A stretch of 43,783 nt of DNA from Piscicoccus intestinalis NBRC 104926 (GCF_001515525.1 NZ_BCNQ01000033.1:1-43783); one strand, 5' to 3'. Positions 29,367 through 38,600 are shown, counted from the stretch's first letter. The notes: generated by a model not told the origin, from the letters alone. Numbers and translations are program-made.

Positions 29367-30959
29367 CTAGTTGGCGCCGAGTTCGAGGGCAGCGCGGTAG
29401 GCGTGGTAGCCGCCGAGGCCGCTGACGCCGCCGCCCCGGCGCGAACCGGCTCCGCCGAGCAGCACCCCGGGGAGCGCGCTCTGCACGCCCCACCGCCGCG
29501 CGGGCGTGTCGGCCGGCTCGTCGTCGTCGAGAAACGGCCAGGTCAGCGGGCCGTGGAAGATGTTGCCGCCGGGCATGGCCAGGGCGTGTTCGAGGTCGCG
29601 GGTCGTCTTCGTCTCCACGCACGGCCGACCCGCCGAGTCGGTCGCCAGCACCGGCTCGATCGGCTCGGCGAGCACGCTGTTCAGCGAGTCGCGCACCGCA
29701 CGCTCCAGCCGGCGCCGCATCGCCTCGTGCCCCGCCTCGCTCAGGTCGCGGACCAGGCGGTGCGGCGCGTGCAGCGCGAACACCGTCATCGTGTGCGCGC
29801 CGCGTTCGGCCAGCTGCGGCCCGAGGATCGTCGGGTCGGTGATCGAGTGGCAGTAGATCTCCGCCGGCAGCGGATCCGGCACCGCCCCGCAACAGGCCCT
29901 CTCGAAGGCCGACTGCAACTGCCCGTAGCCCTCGTTGATGTGGAACGTGCCCCCGAAGGCCGCCGCCGGGGGCACCGTCTCCCGCAGCCGCGGCAGCCGC
30001 TCGAGCAGGAGATTGACCTTGACCTGGGCGCCCTCCACCGGCCCGGAAGCCGACCCGATGAGTCGGTCGAGCCCAGCCGGGGCCGCGGCCCACACGACGA
30101 GCCGGGCGTCGACGGCGTGCTCGGTCTGCGTGTGTTCGTCGCGCCACGTCACCCGGTCGGGTTGCACGGCCGTGACCTCCGAGCCGGCGCGCAGCTGCGC
30201 CCCGGCCGCCGCCGCGACCCGCGCGAGTTCGTCGCTGACCTGCCCCATGCCGCCGACCGGCACGTCCCAGTCGCCGGTACCGCCGCCGATGACGTGGTAG
30301 ACGAAGCAGGCGTTGTGGCGCAGGTCGGGCTCGTGCGCGGCGGCGAAGGTGCCGATGAGTCCGTCGGTCAACGCGACGCCGCGGGTGAGGTCGTGCGACA
30401 GATGCCGCTCGATGAGTTCCCCGAGCGGCCGGGAGAAGACGTCGTCGAACAGGTCCGGGTCGCCGGTCGCCGCCAGGGCGCGAGCCAGGTCGGCCCGGCG
30501 CGGCAGCGGCCGCGTCAGGCTCGGCCACACGACCGAGGCGAGGGTGCCCGTGCGCTCGGACAGCCGAGCCCAGCCGGTCACGTCGGCACCGGCCCCGACC
30601 CGCTGGAAGGAGGCGGCGGTCGCGGCGGGGTCGCCGGTGTCGATGAGCAGCCCGGTGTCGGCGCCGAGGACCGGGGTGTAGGAGGAGTACCGGCGCCGGC
30701 GCAGCGAGATCCGCAGCCCGAGGTCGTTGATGACCGCCGGCGGGAGCAGGCTGACGAGATAGGAGTACCGCGACAGCCGCGCGTCGAGTCCGTCGAAGGC
30801 CGGCGCGGAGACCGTCGCACCGCCCACGTGGGGCGAGCGCTCCAGCAGGAGCACCGAGCGGCCGGCCCGAGCCAGGTACGCCGCGGCGGTCAGTCCGTTG
30901 TGGCCGCCGCCGACGATGACGACGTCGTAGCTGGTCGCGTGGTCGGCGGGGGTCGGCAT
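29367..30959 (-). CDS. FAD-dependent oxidoreductase, phytoene desaturase/PYROXD2-like
   Basis: 530 aa. The N-terminal Rossmann fold is VVIVGGGHNGLTAAAYLARAGRSVLLLERSPHVGGATVS (dinucleotide loop, then the glutamate that binds ribose). The FAD-closing C-terminal motif is VLLGGAGSRRGGGVSGLGGYHAYRAAL. The middle resembles the CrtI-like amine-oxidase family, the NAD(P)/FAD oxidoreductases annotated 'phytoene desaturase family' in actinobacteria. No crtB or other carotenoid genes are near, so the substrate is open. The ATG at 30959 starts just before the fold. Eight 10-11-bp repeats lie directly upstream. Confidence 0.88.
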   Translation of the reverse strand: MPTPADHATSYDVVIVGGGHNGLTAAAYLARAGRSVLLLERSPHVGGATVSAPAFDGLDARLSRYSYLVSLLPPAVINDLGLRISLRRRRYSSYTPVLGADTGLLIDTGDPAATAASFQRVGAGADVTGWARLSERTGTLASVVWPSLTRPLPRRADLARALAATGDPDLFDDVFSRPLGELIERHLSHDLTRGVALTDGLIGTFAAAHEPDLRHNACFVYHVIGGGTGDWDVPVGGMGQVSDELARVAAAAGAQLRAGSEVTAVQPDRVTWRDEHTQTEHAVDARLVVWAAAPAGLDRLIGSASGPVEGAQVKVNLLLERLPRLRETVPPAAAFGGTFHINEGYGQLQSAFERACCGAVPDPLPAEIYCHSITDPTILGPQLAERGAHTMTVFALHAPHRLVRDLSEAGHEAMRRRLERAVRDSLNSVLAEPIEPVLATDSAGRPCVETKTTRDLEHALAMPGGNIFHGPLTWPFLDDDEPADTPARRWGVQSALPGVLLGGAGSRRGGGVSGLGGYHAYRAALELGAN

Positions 30960-30984
30960 CGCCTCAGCATAGGAGTCCTCCCGA

Positions 30985-31066
30985 GGCGTCGACGGGCCTC
31001 GCCGGGGCGTCGACGGGGCGTCGACGGGCGTCGACGGGCGTCGCCGGGCCTCGCCGGGCCTCGTCG
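30985..31066. repeat. Eight helically phased 10-11-bp repeats
   Basis: Units alternate GGCGTCGACG and GGCCTCGCCG with one extra G in two places. The array begins 25 bases upstream of the oxidoreductase start. The spacing equals one turn of DNA. Confidence 0.7.
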
Positions 31067-31097
31067 CCGCCGACGATGAGGGTGGTTTTTGGGACCC

Positions 31098-31210
31098 GAG
31101 ACGAAGTTGGCTTACATACTCGCGGCCGAGCTCGAACCGGGGCGCCGCGACCTGCGGCTTTACCGTGCCGACTCCTCGGTCTGGCCGAGTATGTAAGCCA
31201 ACTTCGTCTC
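31098..31210. repeat. Long-arm hairpin element D (25-bp perfect arms, 63-bp interior)
   Basis: Arms 31098-31122 (GAGACGAAGTTGGCTTAC...) and 31186-31210 are perfect complements. On the minus strand the interior has GGTAAAGCCGCAGGTC at bases 22-37, the same offset as the core of element C. GACCC occurs immediately outside both ends (31093-31097 and 31211-31215), as a target duplication would. Confidence 0.8.
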
Positions 31211-31291
31211 GACCCAGGATTGCGGGGGTCTGGGAGCGTCCGAGACAACGGAAAGACTCCGGGCGGGCGACCCCCCGGGGGTCGGCACGTT

Positions 31292-31384
31292 CTGGAATGG
31301 ACCGGACCGGGGCAGGCAGAGGCTGGAATGGACCGGATCGGCGCGGGCAGGGGCCGAAATGGGGACGGAGGGGCGAGCGGACTC
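31292..31384. repeat. Three imperfect 31-bp tandem repeats
   Basis: CTGGAATGGACCGGA starts units at 31292 and 31323; a diverged third unit starts at 31354 (CCGAAATGGGGACGGA). They lie in the gene-free stretch 30960-31597. Confidence 0.65.
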
Positions 31385-31512
31385 CGGGATAGACCAGGAG
31401 CGGATCTGGGAGCCCGGGCGTGGACCGCCTCGACCCAGGAGGCGAAGCGAGGGAGAACCGGCCGGCGGGGACCGGGACGAGGCTCGGAAGCGTGGACAGG
31501 CACAACCGGGAG

Positions 31513-31584
31513 GCCGAAGGCTGCCCTTTCGGTCGAGGGCTCGGGCTGCAACCCTAGCCCTCGACCGAAAGGGCAGCCTTCGGC
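31513..31584. repeat. Hairpin element family B, copy 1
   Basis: Perfect 29-bp arms 31513-31541 and 31556-31584 (GCCGAAGGCTGCCCTTTCGG at the outer end), 14-base loop. It ends 14 bases past the stop of the orphan gene at 31598, so it can also serve as its terminator. The second copy is at 41372. Confidence 0.88.
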
Positions 31585-31597
31585 AAGATGGGGCGGC

Positions 31598-31993
31598 TCA
31601 CCAGCGCAAGCCGGCGGCCATGAGCCGGGTCTCGACCTCGAAACGCTCCTGGGTGCTCAGCGGCGGGCGCGACTGCGGGGCCGGCACACCGATGTCGTGC
31701 GCGCACGCGAGCAGCACGTCGTCGTAGGCGGCGGTGCAGGCGCGCACGCGGGTGGCCAGGCCGGGCTGGTTGGCCTCGCGCACGCGGCGCAGTTCGCGGG
31801 CGAGGCGGGCGAGCTCCAGCTCGTGCAGCACCGGCGGGACGGGCTCGGGCGGTCGGCGTCGGCGGGCGTCGACGTAGTCGATGAGCGGCACGAGCAGGCG
31901 CGGGGGCGTGCCGAAGACGAACCACACGAGGAGCCGCGTGCAGGCATAGATGCCTGCGAACATGACGCCGACGACGGCGAGGTACTCGAGCAT
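31598..31993 (-). CDS. Small one-TM protein, paralogue of the gene at 3633-4037
   Basis: 131 aa, not recognised as a named family. An N-terminal membrane segment (LEYLAVVGVMFAGIYACTRLLVWFVFG) is followed by VPPVLHELELARLARELRRVREANQPG, TRVRACTAAYDDVLLACAHDIG and the end RFEVETRLMAAGLRW. These blocks match the product at 3633-4037 in order and spacing. ATG at 31993 has AAAGAGGTGG 6-7 bases upstream, preferred over a longer upstream start. Downstream lies hairpin B copy 1; upstream lies an array of six 20-bp repeats. Function unknown. Confidence 0.78.
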   Translation of the reverse strand: MLEYLAVVGVMFAGIYACTRLLVWFVFGTPPRLLVPLIDYVDARRRRPPEPVPPVLHELELARLARELRRVREANQPGLATRVRACTAAYDDVLLACAHDIGVPAPQSRPPLSTQERFEVETRLMAAGLRW

Positions 31994-32048
31994 GGCGGCC
32001 ACCTCTTTGCGCCAGTGTCGCCCGGGGCCGCGCGCCGGGCAAGAGGTA

Positions 32049-32166
32049 ATCCGCACGCGGCAAGGCCGGTCTACGCACGACAAGGCGGATCCGCACGCGG
32101 CAAGGGAGGCCTACACGCGATGGGGAGTGATCCGCACGCGACAAGGGGGATCCGCACGCGACGAGG
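32049..32166. repeat. Six iteron-like ~20-bp tandem repeats
   Basis: Consensus GATCCGCACGCGRCAAGG, units starting near 32049, 32069, 32088, 32109, 32129 and 32149; units 2 and 4 are more diverged. The array lies 56 bases upstream of the orphan gene start at 31993 and runs into a hairpin. Confidence 0.75.
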
Positions 32167-32192
32167 CCCCGCCCGGGTGGGCGGGGCCTCGT
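32161..32192. terminator. Strong GC hairpin
   Basis: ACGAGGCCCCGCCC (32161-32174), four-base loop, exact complement (32179-32192). It lies downstream of GlsB on the minus strand and is probably a terminator. Confidence 0.65.
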
Positions 32193-32222
32193 GGTCGGGG
32201 GAGGTGCTTCAGGCCCTACACC

Positions 32223-32262
32223 GTCGAGGGGAGGTCGTCCCCCGGAGCAACCTCCCCTCGAC
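32223..32262 (-). terminator. Hairpin after the GlsB gene
   Basis: GTCGAGGGGAGGT (32223-32235) pairs with ACCTCCCCTCGAC (32250-32262) over a 14-base loop, 27 bases past the GlsB stop. The loop length equals that of family B hairpins and GTCGAGGG recurs in both, but the arms otherwise differ. Confidence 0.6.
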
Positions 32263-32288
32263 CCGTGCGGCAGGGCCGTACGCGTGTG

Positions 32289-32552
32289 TCAGCGGCGCGC
32301 GGTCACCAGGCGCACCAGCCACAGCAGGATGCAGGCGCCCAAGATCGCGGTGAGCATGCTGAAGATGAGACCGCCACCGGCCACGTCGAGGCCGAACAGG
32401 GAGAGCAGGAAGCCACCGAGCAGACCGCCGACGATGCCGACGACGATGTTCAGGCCGATGCCCTGCTGGGCGTCGGTGCCCATGATCTTGCTCGCGATCC
32501 ATCCGGCGATACCACCGAGGATGATCCATCCGATAATTCCCCAGCTGATCAT
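32289..32552 (-). CDS. GlsB/YeaQ/YmgE family membrane protein
   Basis: 87 aa, three membrane helices rich in Gly: WGIIGWIILGGIAGWIASKIMG, GIGLNIVVGIVGGLLGGFLLSLFG and the last helix GLIFSMLTAILGACILLWLVRLV. It matches the small transglycosylase-associated/stress-response membrane protein family. The exact role is unknown. Monocistronic, followed by two hairpins. Confidence 0.92.
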   Translation of the reverse strand: MISWGIIGWIILGGIAGWIASKIMGTDAQQGIGLNIVVGIVGGLLGGFLLSLFGLDVAGGGLIFSMLTAILGACILLWLVRLVTARR

Positions 32553-32767
32553 TTGCTGATCCCTTCCTTAGGTTGCTTGTCGTGCGGTCGACGGCACACA
32601 GAGGGGCCGACGACGACAGTGATGCGATCGGACTCGCATGACCATCGCTCCCCACGCCATACCCAGGTTGACCAGACCCAATGCGCGCGAACGCGCCTGC
32701 GCCCATTCTCTCGCCGATATCCGGATCCGCCAGCCGAGAAAACACCCATAACACCGGGTGCGGACCC

Positions 32768-33139
32768 TCATCGATCGATGTCGGGCTCCTGCGCGAGCTC
32801 CTGCGGCCGGGTGTGCGAGCTCACCTTCGCCCCGGACAGGTAGGCCGCCCGGGCCAGGATGTTGCTCGCGACCGAGGAGACGATGAGCAGCGCGGCCACC
32901 GTCACCAGCGTCTTGAGCAGGTCGATCCACGTGAACCCGACCGCCGCCCAGCGGTGCAGGAACGCCGCGACGACGATGAGCGGCAGGCCGGTGCCGGTGG
33001 CCGGGGTGAGCACGTTGATGCGGGAGATCGCGTCGTGCTGCCGGTGCATCGCAACGGCGCTGACGAGCACGAACAGCGCGCCGACGACGACGAGCACCCC
33101 CGCCAGGGTCTCCAGGATCACGAACAGCGTGCCGTTCAT
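32768..33139 (-). CDS. mnhG: Mrp-type Na+(K+)/H+ antiporter subunit G
   Basis: 123 aa, MnhG/PhaG family: three helices with VVVGALFVLVSAVAMHRQHDAISRINVLTPATGTGLPLIVVAAFL, which contains the family R-x-x-D-x-x-x-R segment. It is the last gene of the Mrp operon. The final ~20 residues are a hydrophilic tail. The start overlaps the mnhF stop by four bases (ATGA). Subunit G is required for the assembled antiporter, which exports Na+ in exchange for protons. Confidence 0.92.
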   Translation of the reverse strand: MNGTLFVILETLAGVLVVVGALFVLVSAVAMHRQHDAISRINVLTPATGTGLPLIVVAAFLHRWAAVGFTWIDLLKTLVTVAALLIVSSVASNILARAAYLSGAKVSSHTRPQELAQEPDIDR

Positions 33140-33396
33140 CGCCGCCCCCTCGTGATGATGCGGGCCAGCGCGATCGTCGCGAGGATGCCGAGCAGCGCCG
33201 CGAGCATCGCGGCGTCGACGACCGCCGCCGACCCGTAGAGGATGCCGAACAGCACGAGCAGGCCGATGGCGCTGAAGAACACGAGGTCGCCGACGACGGC
33301 CCGCGTCGCGTTGTCGGGTGCGGTGACGACTCGCACGAGGCCGAGCACGATCGCGACGCTGAGGATGCCCATGGCGATCCAGGTCCCGATGATCAT
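33136..33396 (-). CDS. mnhF: Mrp-type antiporter subunit F
   Basis: 86 aa, three helices (GTWIAMGILSVAIVLGLVRVV, AVVGDLVFFSAIGLLVLFGILYG, AMLAALLGILATIALARII), typical length and layout of MnhF/PhaF. RVVTAPDNATRAVVGDL is the family loop between helices 1 and 2. Shares bases with neighbours at both ends (TGATG with mnhE, ATGA with mnhG). Confidence 0.9.
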   Translation of the reverse strand: MIIGTWIAMGILSVAIVLGLVRVVTAPDNATRAVVGDLVFFSAIGLLVLFGILYGSAAVVDAAMLAALLGILATIALARIITRGRR

Positions 33397-33785
33397 CAGC
33401 GCCCTCCCCACTCGTCGCCGGGCCGCAGGTCGTCGGCCGGCTCCGGCGCCCGCCCGCGGGTGGCCGTCAGCAGCCGGGTCTCCATGTCGCGCAGCCCCTC
33501 GATGATCTCGGCGCGCGAGCGGCCGTAGAGGCTGTGCACGAACAGCGCCGGTCCCACCCCGTTCTGCGCGGAGGCGGTGCCGACCACCAGCGTGCCGGGC
33601 GTGATCGTGATCGACGAGGCCATCGCGGTGATCTCGAAGTCGGAGCGGCAGCGCAGCGGCAGCTCGACGATCGCGGGGGTGGCACCGTCTCCGGGGGTGA
33701 AGGTGTCGCGGGCCACGGCCCAGGAGCCCTTGCCGACCTCGACGACGATCCACGCGATGTAGCTGATCCAGCTCAGAATCCTCAT
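33396..33785 (-). CDS. mnhE: Mrp-type antiporter subunit E
   Basis: 129 aa. One N-terminal helix pair (SWISYIAWIVVEVGKGSWAVARDTF), then the MnhE cytoplasmic domain: IVELPLRCRSDFEITAMASSITITPGTLVVG and LFVHSLYGRSRAEIIEGLRDME. The family normally has two or three N-terminal helices; here the first is short. A hydrophilic tail follows. ATGA overlap with mnhD upstream. Confidence 0.9.
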   Translation of the reverse strand: MRILSWISYIAWIVVEVGKGSWAVARDTFTPGDGATPAIVELPLRCRSDFEITAMASSITITPGTLVVGTASAQNGVGPALFVHSLYGRSRAEIIEGLRDMETRLLTATRGRAPEPADDLRPGDEWGGR

Positions 33786-35296
33786 CCCAGCACCGCCTGC
33801 ACGTAGGGCGCGAGGTCGGTCAGGGCGAGGCCGGCCGACTGCGCGATCGGGTAGAGCACGCCGCCGAAGACGAACATCAGCACCGACACGACGATGAGCA
33901 CGTAACCCGGGGCCGCCAGGCTCGTCGGCACCCGCACGTCGTCGGTCAGGGCGACGAGCGGAGCCCGACCGGCCAGCGGGTCGTCGGGGGCGTACCGCTC
34001 CATCGGCGGCCCCCAGAACACCTGCTCCCACAGCCGTTGCAGCGCCATGAGCGAGGCGAGCGAGGCGAGGATGATCGCGCCGATGAGCACGGCGGCCACG
34101 GCCGCGGGCGGCTGGGAGGCCCCGACGACGAGGCCCACCTTGCCCCACAGGCCCGAGGTCGGCGGCAGGCCGACGAGCGAGAACAGCCCGAGGGTGAAGG
34201 CGACCGCGATCCAGCGTTCGCGGCGCATGAGCCCCCCGAGCCGGTCGTAGCGCCCCGACCCGTAGGTCTGCTCGAGCGCGCCGGTGAGCAGCAGCAGCGC
34301 GCCCATCGTGATGACGTGGTGGGCCAGGTAGAACAGGCCCGCGGCGAGGGCGTCAGTGGTGAACACAACGAGCCCGAGCAGGATGTGCCCGACGCCGCTG
34401 ACCATCTGGAAGGCCATCGCCGGGCGGATGCGGCTGACCCCGGCGGTGCAGATCGCGCCGACGAGCATCGTGGCCACGACGACGACGATGAGCACCCACA
34501 CCCACGGGGCGACCTCGCCGAACGTCGTCGCGTAGATGCGGTAGACCGCGTACAGCGCGACCTTGGTGTGCAACCCGGAGAAGAGCGCCATCATGCCGGC
34601 GGAGGTGGCCGGGTAGGAGGTCGGCAGCCAGCCGTGCACGGGCACCGCGCCGGCCTTGATCGTCAGGGCGAGCAGCACGGTGATGATCGCCATCGCGACG
34701 CGCGGGTCCTCGGCCGCCCGGCCCTGCAGCACCGCGAGGTTGACGCTGCCGGCGACGCCGTAGACGAAGCCGACGCTGATGAGCAGGAACGTGCTGGTCA
34801 GCAGGTTGACGAGGATGAACACCCGGCCGATGCCGAGGCGCCGCCACGTGCCGGTCACCGCGATGAGCGCGTACGACGGCAGCAGCATGACCTCGACGAA
34901 CACGAAGAGGTTGAACAGGTCGCCGGTCATGAGCGCGCCGTTGACGCCGGCCATGAGCATGAGCGCGAGCGGCGGCACGAACCGGTAGCGGTCCTCGCCG
35001 GTGGCGACGAGGAACCAGCCGCACATCGCGGTGGTCAGGCCGGTGACGACGAACATCATCGCGGTCACCGTGTCGGAGACGAACGGGATCGCGACCCCGG
35101 GCACGAAGCCGGCGACGTTGTGCGCGAGCACCGGGGTGCTCTGGTGCACCCCGATGAGCCAGGCGCCGCCGGCCGCGACCGCCAGCGGCACCCCGACGAG
35201 CAGCACCCGGTCGAGCAGGGGGTGCCGCACGACGACGGTGAGTCCGGCCGCGAGCAGCGGCAGGGCGGCGAAGAGAGCGAGGTTGGCGGCGTTCAT
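33782..35296 (-). CDS. mnhD: Mrp-type antiporter subunit D
   Basis: 504 aa, complex-I ND2/ND4/ND5-like antiporter subunit with about 14 helices. Hallmarks: MTGDLFNLFVFVEVMLLPSYALIA (the Glu that conducts protons is in FVEVM), LALTIKAGAVPVHGWLPTSYPATSAGMMALFSGLHTKVALYAVYRI (Lys and His of the channel), and FSLVGLPPTSGLWGKVGL. The start ATG 35296 sits in a TGATG junction with mnhC. Works with subunit A in ion/proton exchange. Confidence 0.94.
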   Translation of the reverse strand: MNAANLALFAALPLLAAGLTVVVRHPLLDRVLLVGVPLAVAAGGAWLIGVHQSTPVLAHNVAGFVPGVAIPFVSDTVTAMMFVVTGLTTAMCGWFLVATGEDRYRFVPPLALMLMAGVNGALMTGDLFNLFVFVEVMLLPSYALIAVTGTWRRLGIGRVFILVNLLTSTFLLISVGFVYGVAGSVNLAVLQGRAAEDPRVAMAIITVLLALTIKAGAVPVHGWLPTSYPATSAGMMALFSGLHTKVALYAVYRIYATTFGEVAPWVWVLIVVVVATMLVGAICTAGVSRIRPAMAFQMVSGVGHILLGLVVFTTDALAAGLFYLAHHVITMGALLLLTGALEQTYGSGRYDRLGGLMRRERWIAVAFTLGLFSLVGLPPTSGLWGKVGLVVGASQPPAAVAAVLIGAIILASLASLMALQRLWEQVFWGPPMERYAPDDPLAGRAPLVALTDDVRVPTSLAAPGYVLIVVSVLMFVFGGVLYPIAQSAGLALTDLAPYVQAVLG

Positions 35297-35628
35297 CAGG
35301 TGTGGCTCTCCCCCGTCGACGGCATGCGGTGGGTGTCGTCGTTGTGGCCGATGACCGCCAGCGTCAGCATGACGACCGTGACCGCGAGGGTGATGACGAT
35401 CGCGGTCAGCACGAACGCCATCGGCAGCGGGTCGCCCATGAGCTCGGGGCTGTTGATGTCGCTGAGCGGTTCGGCGCGCCACCCGGGCACGCCGGTGCTG
35501 AGCAGCACGAAGTTCGCCGCGTGCGAGAGCAGCGTGATGCCGAAGACGATGCGCACCATGCTGCGCGAGAGCAGCAGGTAGGTGCCGCCCGCGACGAGCA
35601 CCCCGACGGTGACGGACAGGATCATCAT
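35296..35628 (-). CDS. mnhC: Mrp-type antiporter subunit C
   Basis: 110 aa, NuoK-like: three helices with GTYLLLSRSMVRIVFGITLLSHAANFVLL and PLPMAFVLTAIVITLAVTVVML. The family Glu in NuoK helix 2 is not obvious, as usual for MnhC. The start is ATG 35628 in an ATGA overlap with the mnhA stop. Confidence 0.93.
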   Translation of the reverse strand: MMILSVTVGVLVAGGTYLLLSRSMVRIVFGITLLSHAANFVLLSTGVPGWRAEPLSDINSPELMGDPLPMAFVLTAIVITLAVTVVMLTLAVIGHNDDTHRMPSTGESHT

Positions 35629-38600
35629 CGGCCCGGCTCCTTCGGCTTGGTGCCGTCGGCCAGATGTCGCGTGCGCAGGCCGACGCGTTCGCGCGACTCG
35701 CCGCGGACCGTCTCCATCGGGCCGGTCAGTTCGCCCTCGACGGCCTCGTCGGCGCGCTCGCGGGTGCCCTCGGAGCCGGGCTCGAGCAGGGCCTCGCCGC
35801 TGGTGCCGAGCAGGTTGAACGCGAGCATGACCAGGCCGATGACCGCCATGTAGACGCCGACGTCGAAGAGCATCGAGGTGACCAGGTGCACGCCGCCGAG
35901 GTAGGTGTGCATCGGCTCGAGGAAGGAGCCGGCGAAGATCAGGCCGGCCAGGCCGGTGACGACGGCGACGGCCACACCGCCTCCGATGAGGACGATGGGG
36001 GCGCGCGGCGGGCCGATCTGGCGGTCCTTGGAGGTGGACAGGTAGTACAGGCCGACGATCGCGGAGCCGACGAGCGCGGCGATGAAGCCGCCGCCGGGCG
36101 AGTTGTGGCCGCGCCAGAAGATGACCGCCGAGAGCACGACGAGGATCGGCGCCATGAAACGCACCGCGAGCTGCATCGGCAGCACGTTCGACCACGCGTC
36201 GGTGATCGCGCGGTAGGCGGTGCTGCCTTCGGCGCGCAGGTCGAGCTGCGGGCGGCGCACGTTGCCGGCGATGCGGTTGCCGTCGGGGTCGAGGTTGCGG
36301 TCGCGCACGCTGGAGACGATGGCGAGGATCGCGATGCCGGCCATGCCGAGCACGGCGAGCTCGCCGAGGGTGTCGAGCGCGCGGAACTCCACGAGGATGA
36401 CGTTGACGATGTTGTTGCCGCCGGTCACCTCGGTGGCCTGCTCGGCGTAGTAGGTGGCCACGTCGGAGCGGGGGCGGCGGGCCGAGAACGTCCACGTCGC
36501 GAGGAACGCGGCGACGCCCATGCCGGCCGACAGGATGAGCGCCCGGGCGTGCCGCGGCTTGGTCGAGCGGCCGAAGTCGCGGGGCAGCTTCTGCAGCACG
36601 AGCATGATGACGATGACCGTCAGCGACTCGACGAGCAGCTGGGTCAGCGCGACGTCGGGGGCGCCGAGCGCGAGCAGCTGCACGGTGGCGACGATGCCGA
36701 CCGCCGACAGGGAGACGGTGGCCGCCAGCCGCGACACCGAGCGGCACACGCTGACGACGGCGCAGACGATGAGCGCGAGCAGCAGCACGTCGATCGGCTG
36801 CGTCAGGGCGACCGGGCCCTGCGCCCACGGCGGGGTGTCGCCGGAGATGAGCAGCAGCCCCGGGATGACGACCGCGATGAAGCTGCTCAGCAGCATGACC
36901 AAGTGGCGCTCGGGGCGGTCGACGACGAAGGCCCGCACGAGCGGCAGCGCGACGTCGCGGAGGCGGTGGTGCACCCAGGCGATGACACCGGCTCCGTCGG
37001 TGGCGAAGGTGGGCTTCTCCAGGGCCGGCCACAGCGCGCGGCGGCGGGCGATGACGACGGCGCCGAGCGCGAAGATCGCCAGGGTGGCGAACAGTTCGGG
37101 CGTCACCCCGTGCCACAGCGTCAGGTGCGACTCGTAGCCGGAGCCGGGCCGCATGGCCTGCGTCGCGAGCGAGACGGGGGTGTCGAGCACGAACGCCGCC
37201 AGGCCGAGTGGGATGCCGAGCAGGATCGGCAGCGCGGCCGACCACAGCATGACGTTCTCGTGGCGGTTGACGGGCGCGGGGCCCTCGTGGTGTTCCTCGC
37301 CGCGGCCGTCGACGAAGGCGCCGAAGAGGATCTTCGTGCAGTACGCGAAGGTCAGCACGCTGGCCGCGGCGGCGGCGATCATCGCGGCCCACCCGGCCCA
37401 CGCCGGGCCGGGCGCCTCGAGCAGGCCGGCCAGGACCGACTCCTTGGAGACGAAGCCGAGCAGCGGCGGGATGCCGGCCATCGAGGCGCAGCCGACGGCC
37501 ATGACGGCGAAGCTCGCGGGCATCTGGCGGCGCAGGGCCGGGAGCCGGCGCAGGTCGCGGGTGTGCGTGGAGTGGTCGACGACGCCGACCATCATGAACA
37601 GGCCCGACTTGAACAGCGCGTGCGCGATCGTGTGGGTGATCGCGGCCGCCAGGGCCGGGGCGGTACCGACTCCGAGCACGGCGACGATGAGCCCGAGCTG
37701 GCTGACCGTGGAGTAGGCCATGAGCTTCTTGAGGTCGGTCTGCTGGCAGGCGAAGAACGCGCCGAGCGCGGCGGTGAACAGGCCGACGGTGATGAGCGAA
37801 ACGTTCCACACCGGGGTCGCGTGGAACGCCGGGGAGAACCGCATGAGCAGGAAGATGCCGGCCTTGACGACCGCCGCGGCGTGCAGGTAGGCGCTGACCG
37901 GGGTAATCGCGGCCATCGCGTCGGGCAGCCACACGTGGAACGGAAACTGGGCGCTCTTGGAGAAGCCGGCGATGAGCACGAGCGTGGCGACGAGGCCCGC
38001 GAACGCCGGGTCGGTGCCCCAGACGGGGTGGGCCAGGGCCTCGGTGACGTTCGTCGTGCCGGTGCGCACCATGATGAGGCCGACCGCCGCCAGCAGCGTC
38101 AGGCCGCCGATGAACGTCATGAGCAGCGTGCGCATCGACGCCTGCTCGCCGGCGTGGCCCGAGCGCGCGATGAGGAAGAACGACGCCAGGCTCGTCAGTT
38201 CCCAGCAGATGAACAGCAGCACGAGGTCGTCGGCGAGCACCAGGCCCACCATCGACAGCGTGAACGTCGTCATGACGAGGTAGAAGCTCAGCTGCGGACC
38301 CTTGCCGAGGTACTCGGTGGAGTACGCGAAGACGACCGCCCCGATGAGCAGCGCGATGAGGCTGAACGCGACGCCGATCCCGTCGGCCCGCAGCGCGAAA
38401 TCGACGCCGAGCGGCTCCACCCACGGGACCCGCCACACCGCCTCCCCGGTGCCCTGGCTGCCCGCGCCGGTGGTGCCGGCCGTGCCGCCGGCGAAGACCG
38501 CGGAGATCGCGGGCCACAGGGTGGCGGTGGCGACGAGGTAGAGGGCGGCGAGGGGCCAGCCGGCCGCGCGGCCCATCGCGCGATCCAGCACGGGCGTCGC

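Noticed and set aside
30960-31505. N-terminal extension of the FAD oxidoreductase up to 31505
   Set aside because: The frame is open, but the extra residues are Pro/Arg/Ser-rich, pass through elements D and the tandem repeats, and the dinucleotide fold begins just after the ATG at 30959.
32049-32166. CRISPR array
   Set aside because: Repeats abut each other without unique spacers, and no cas gene is in the window.
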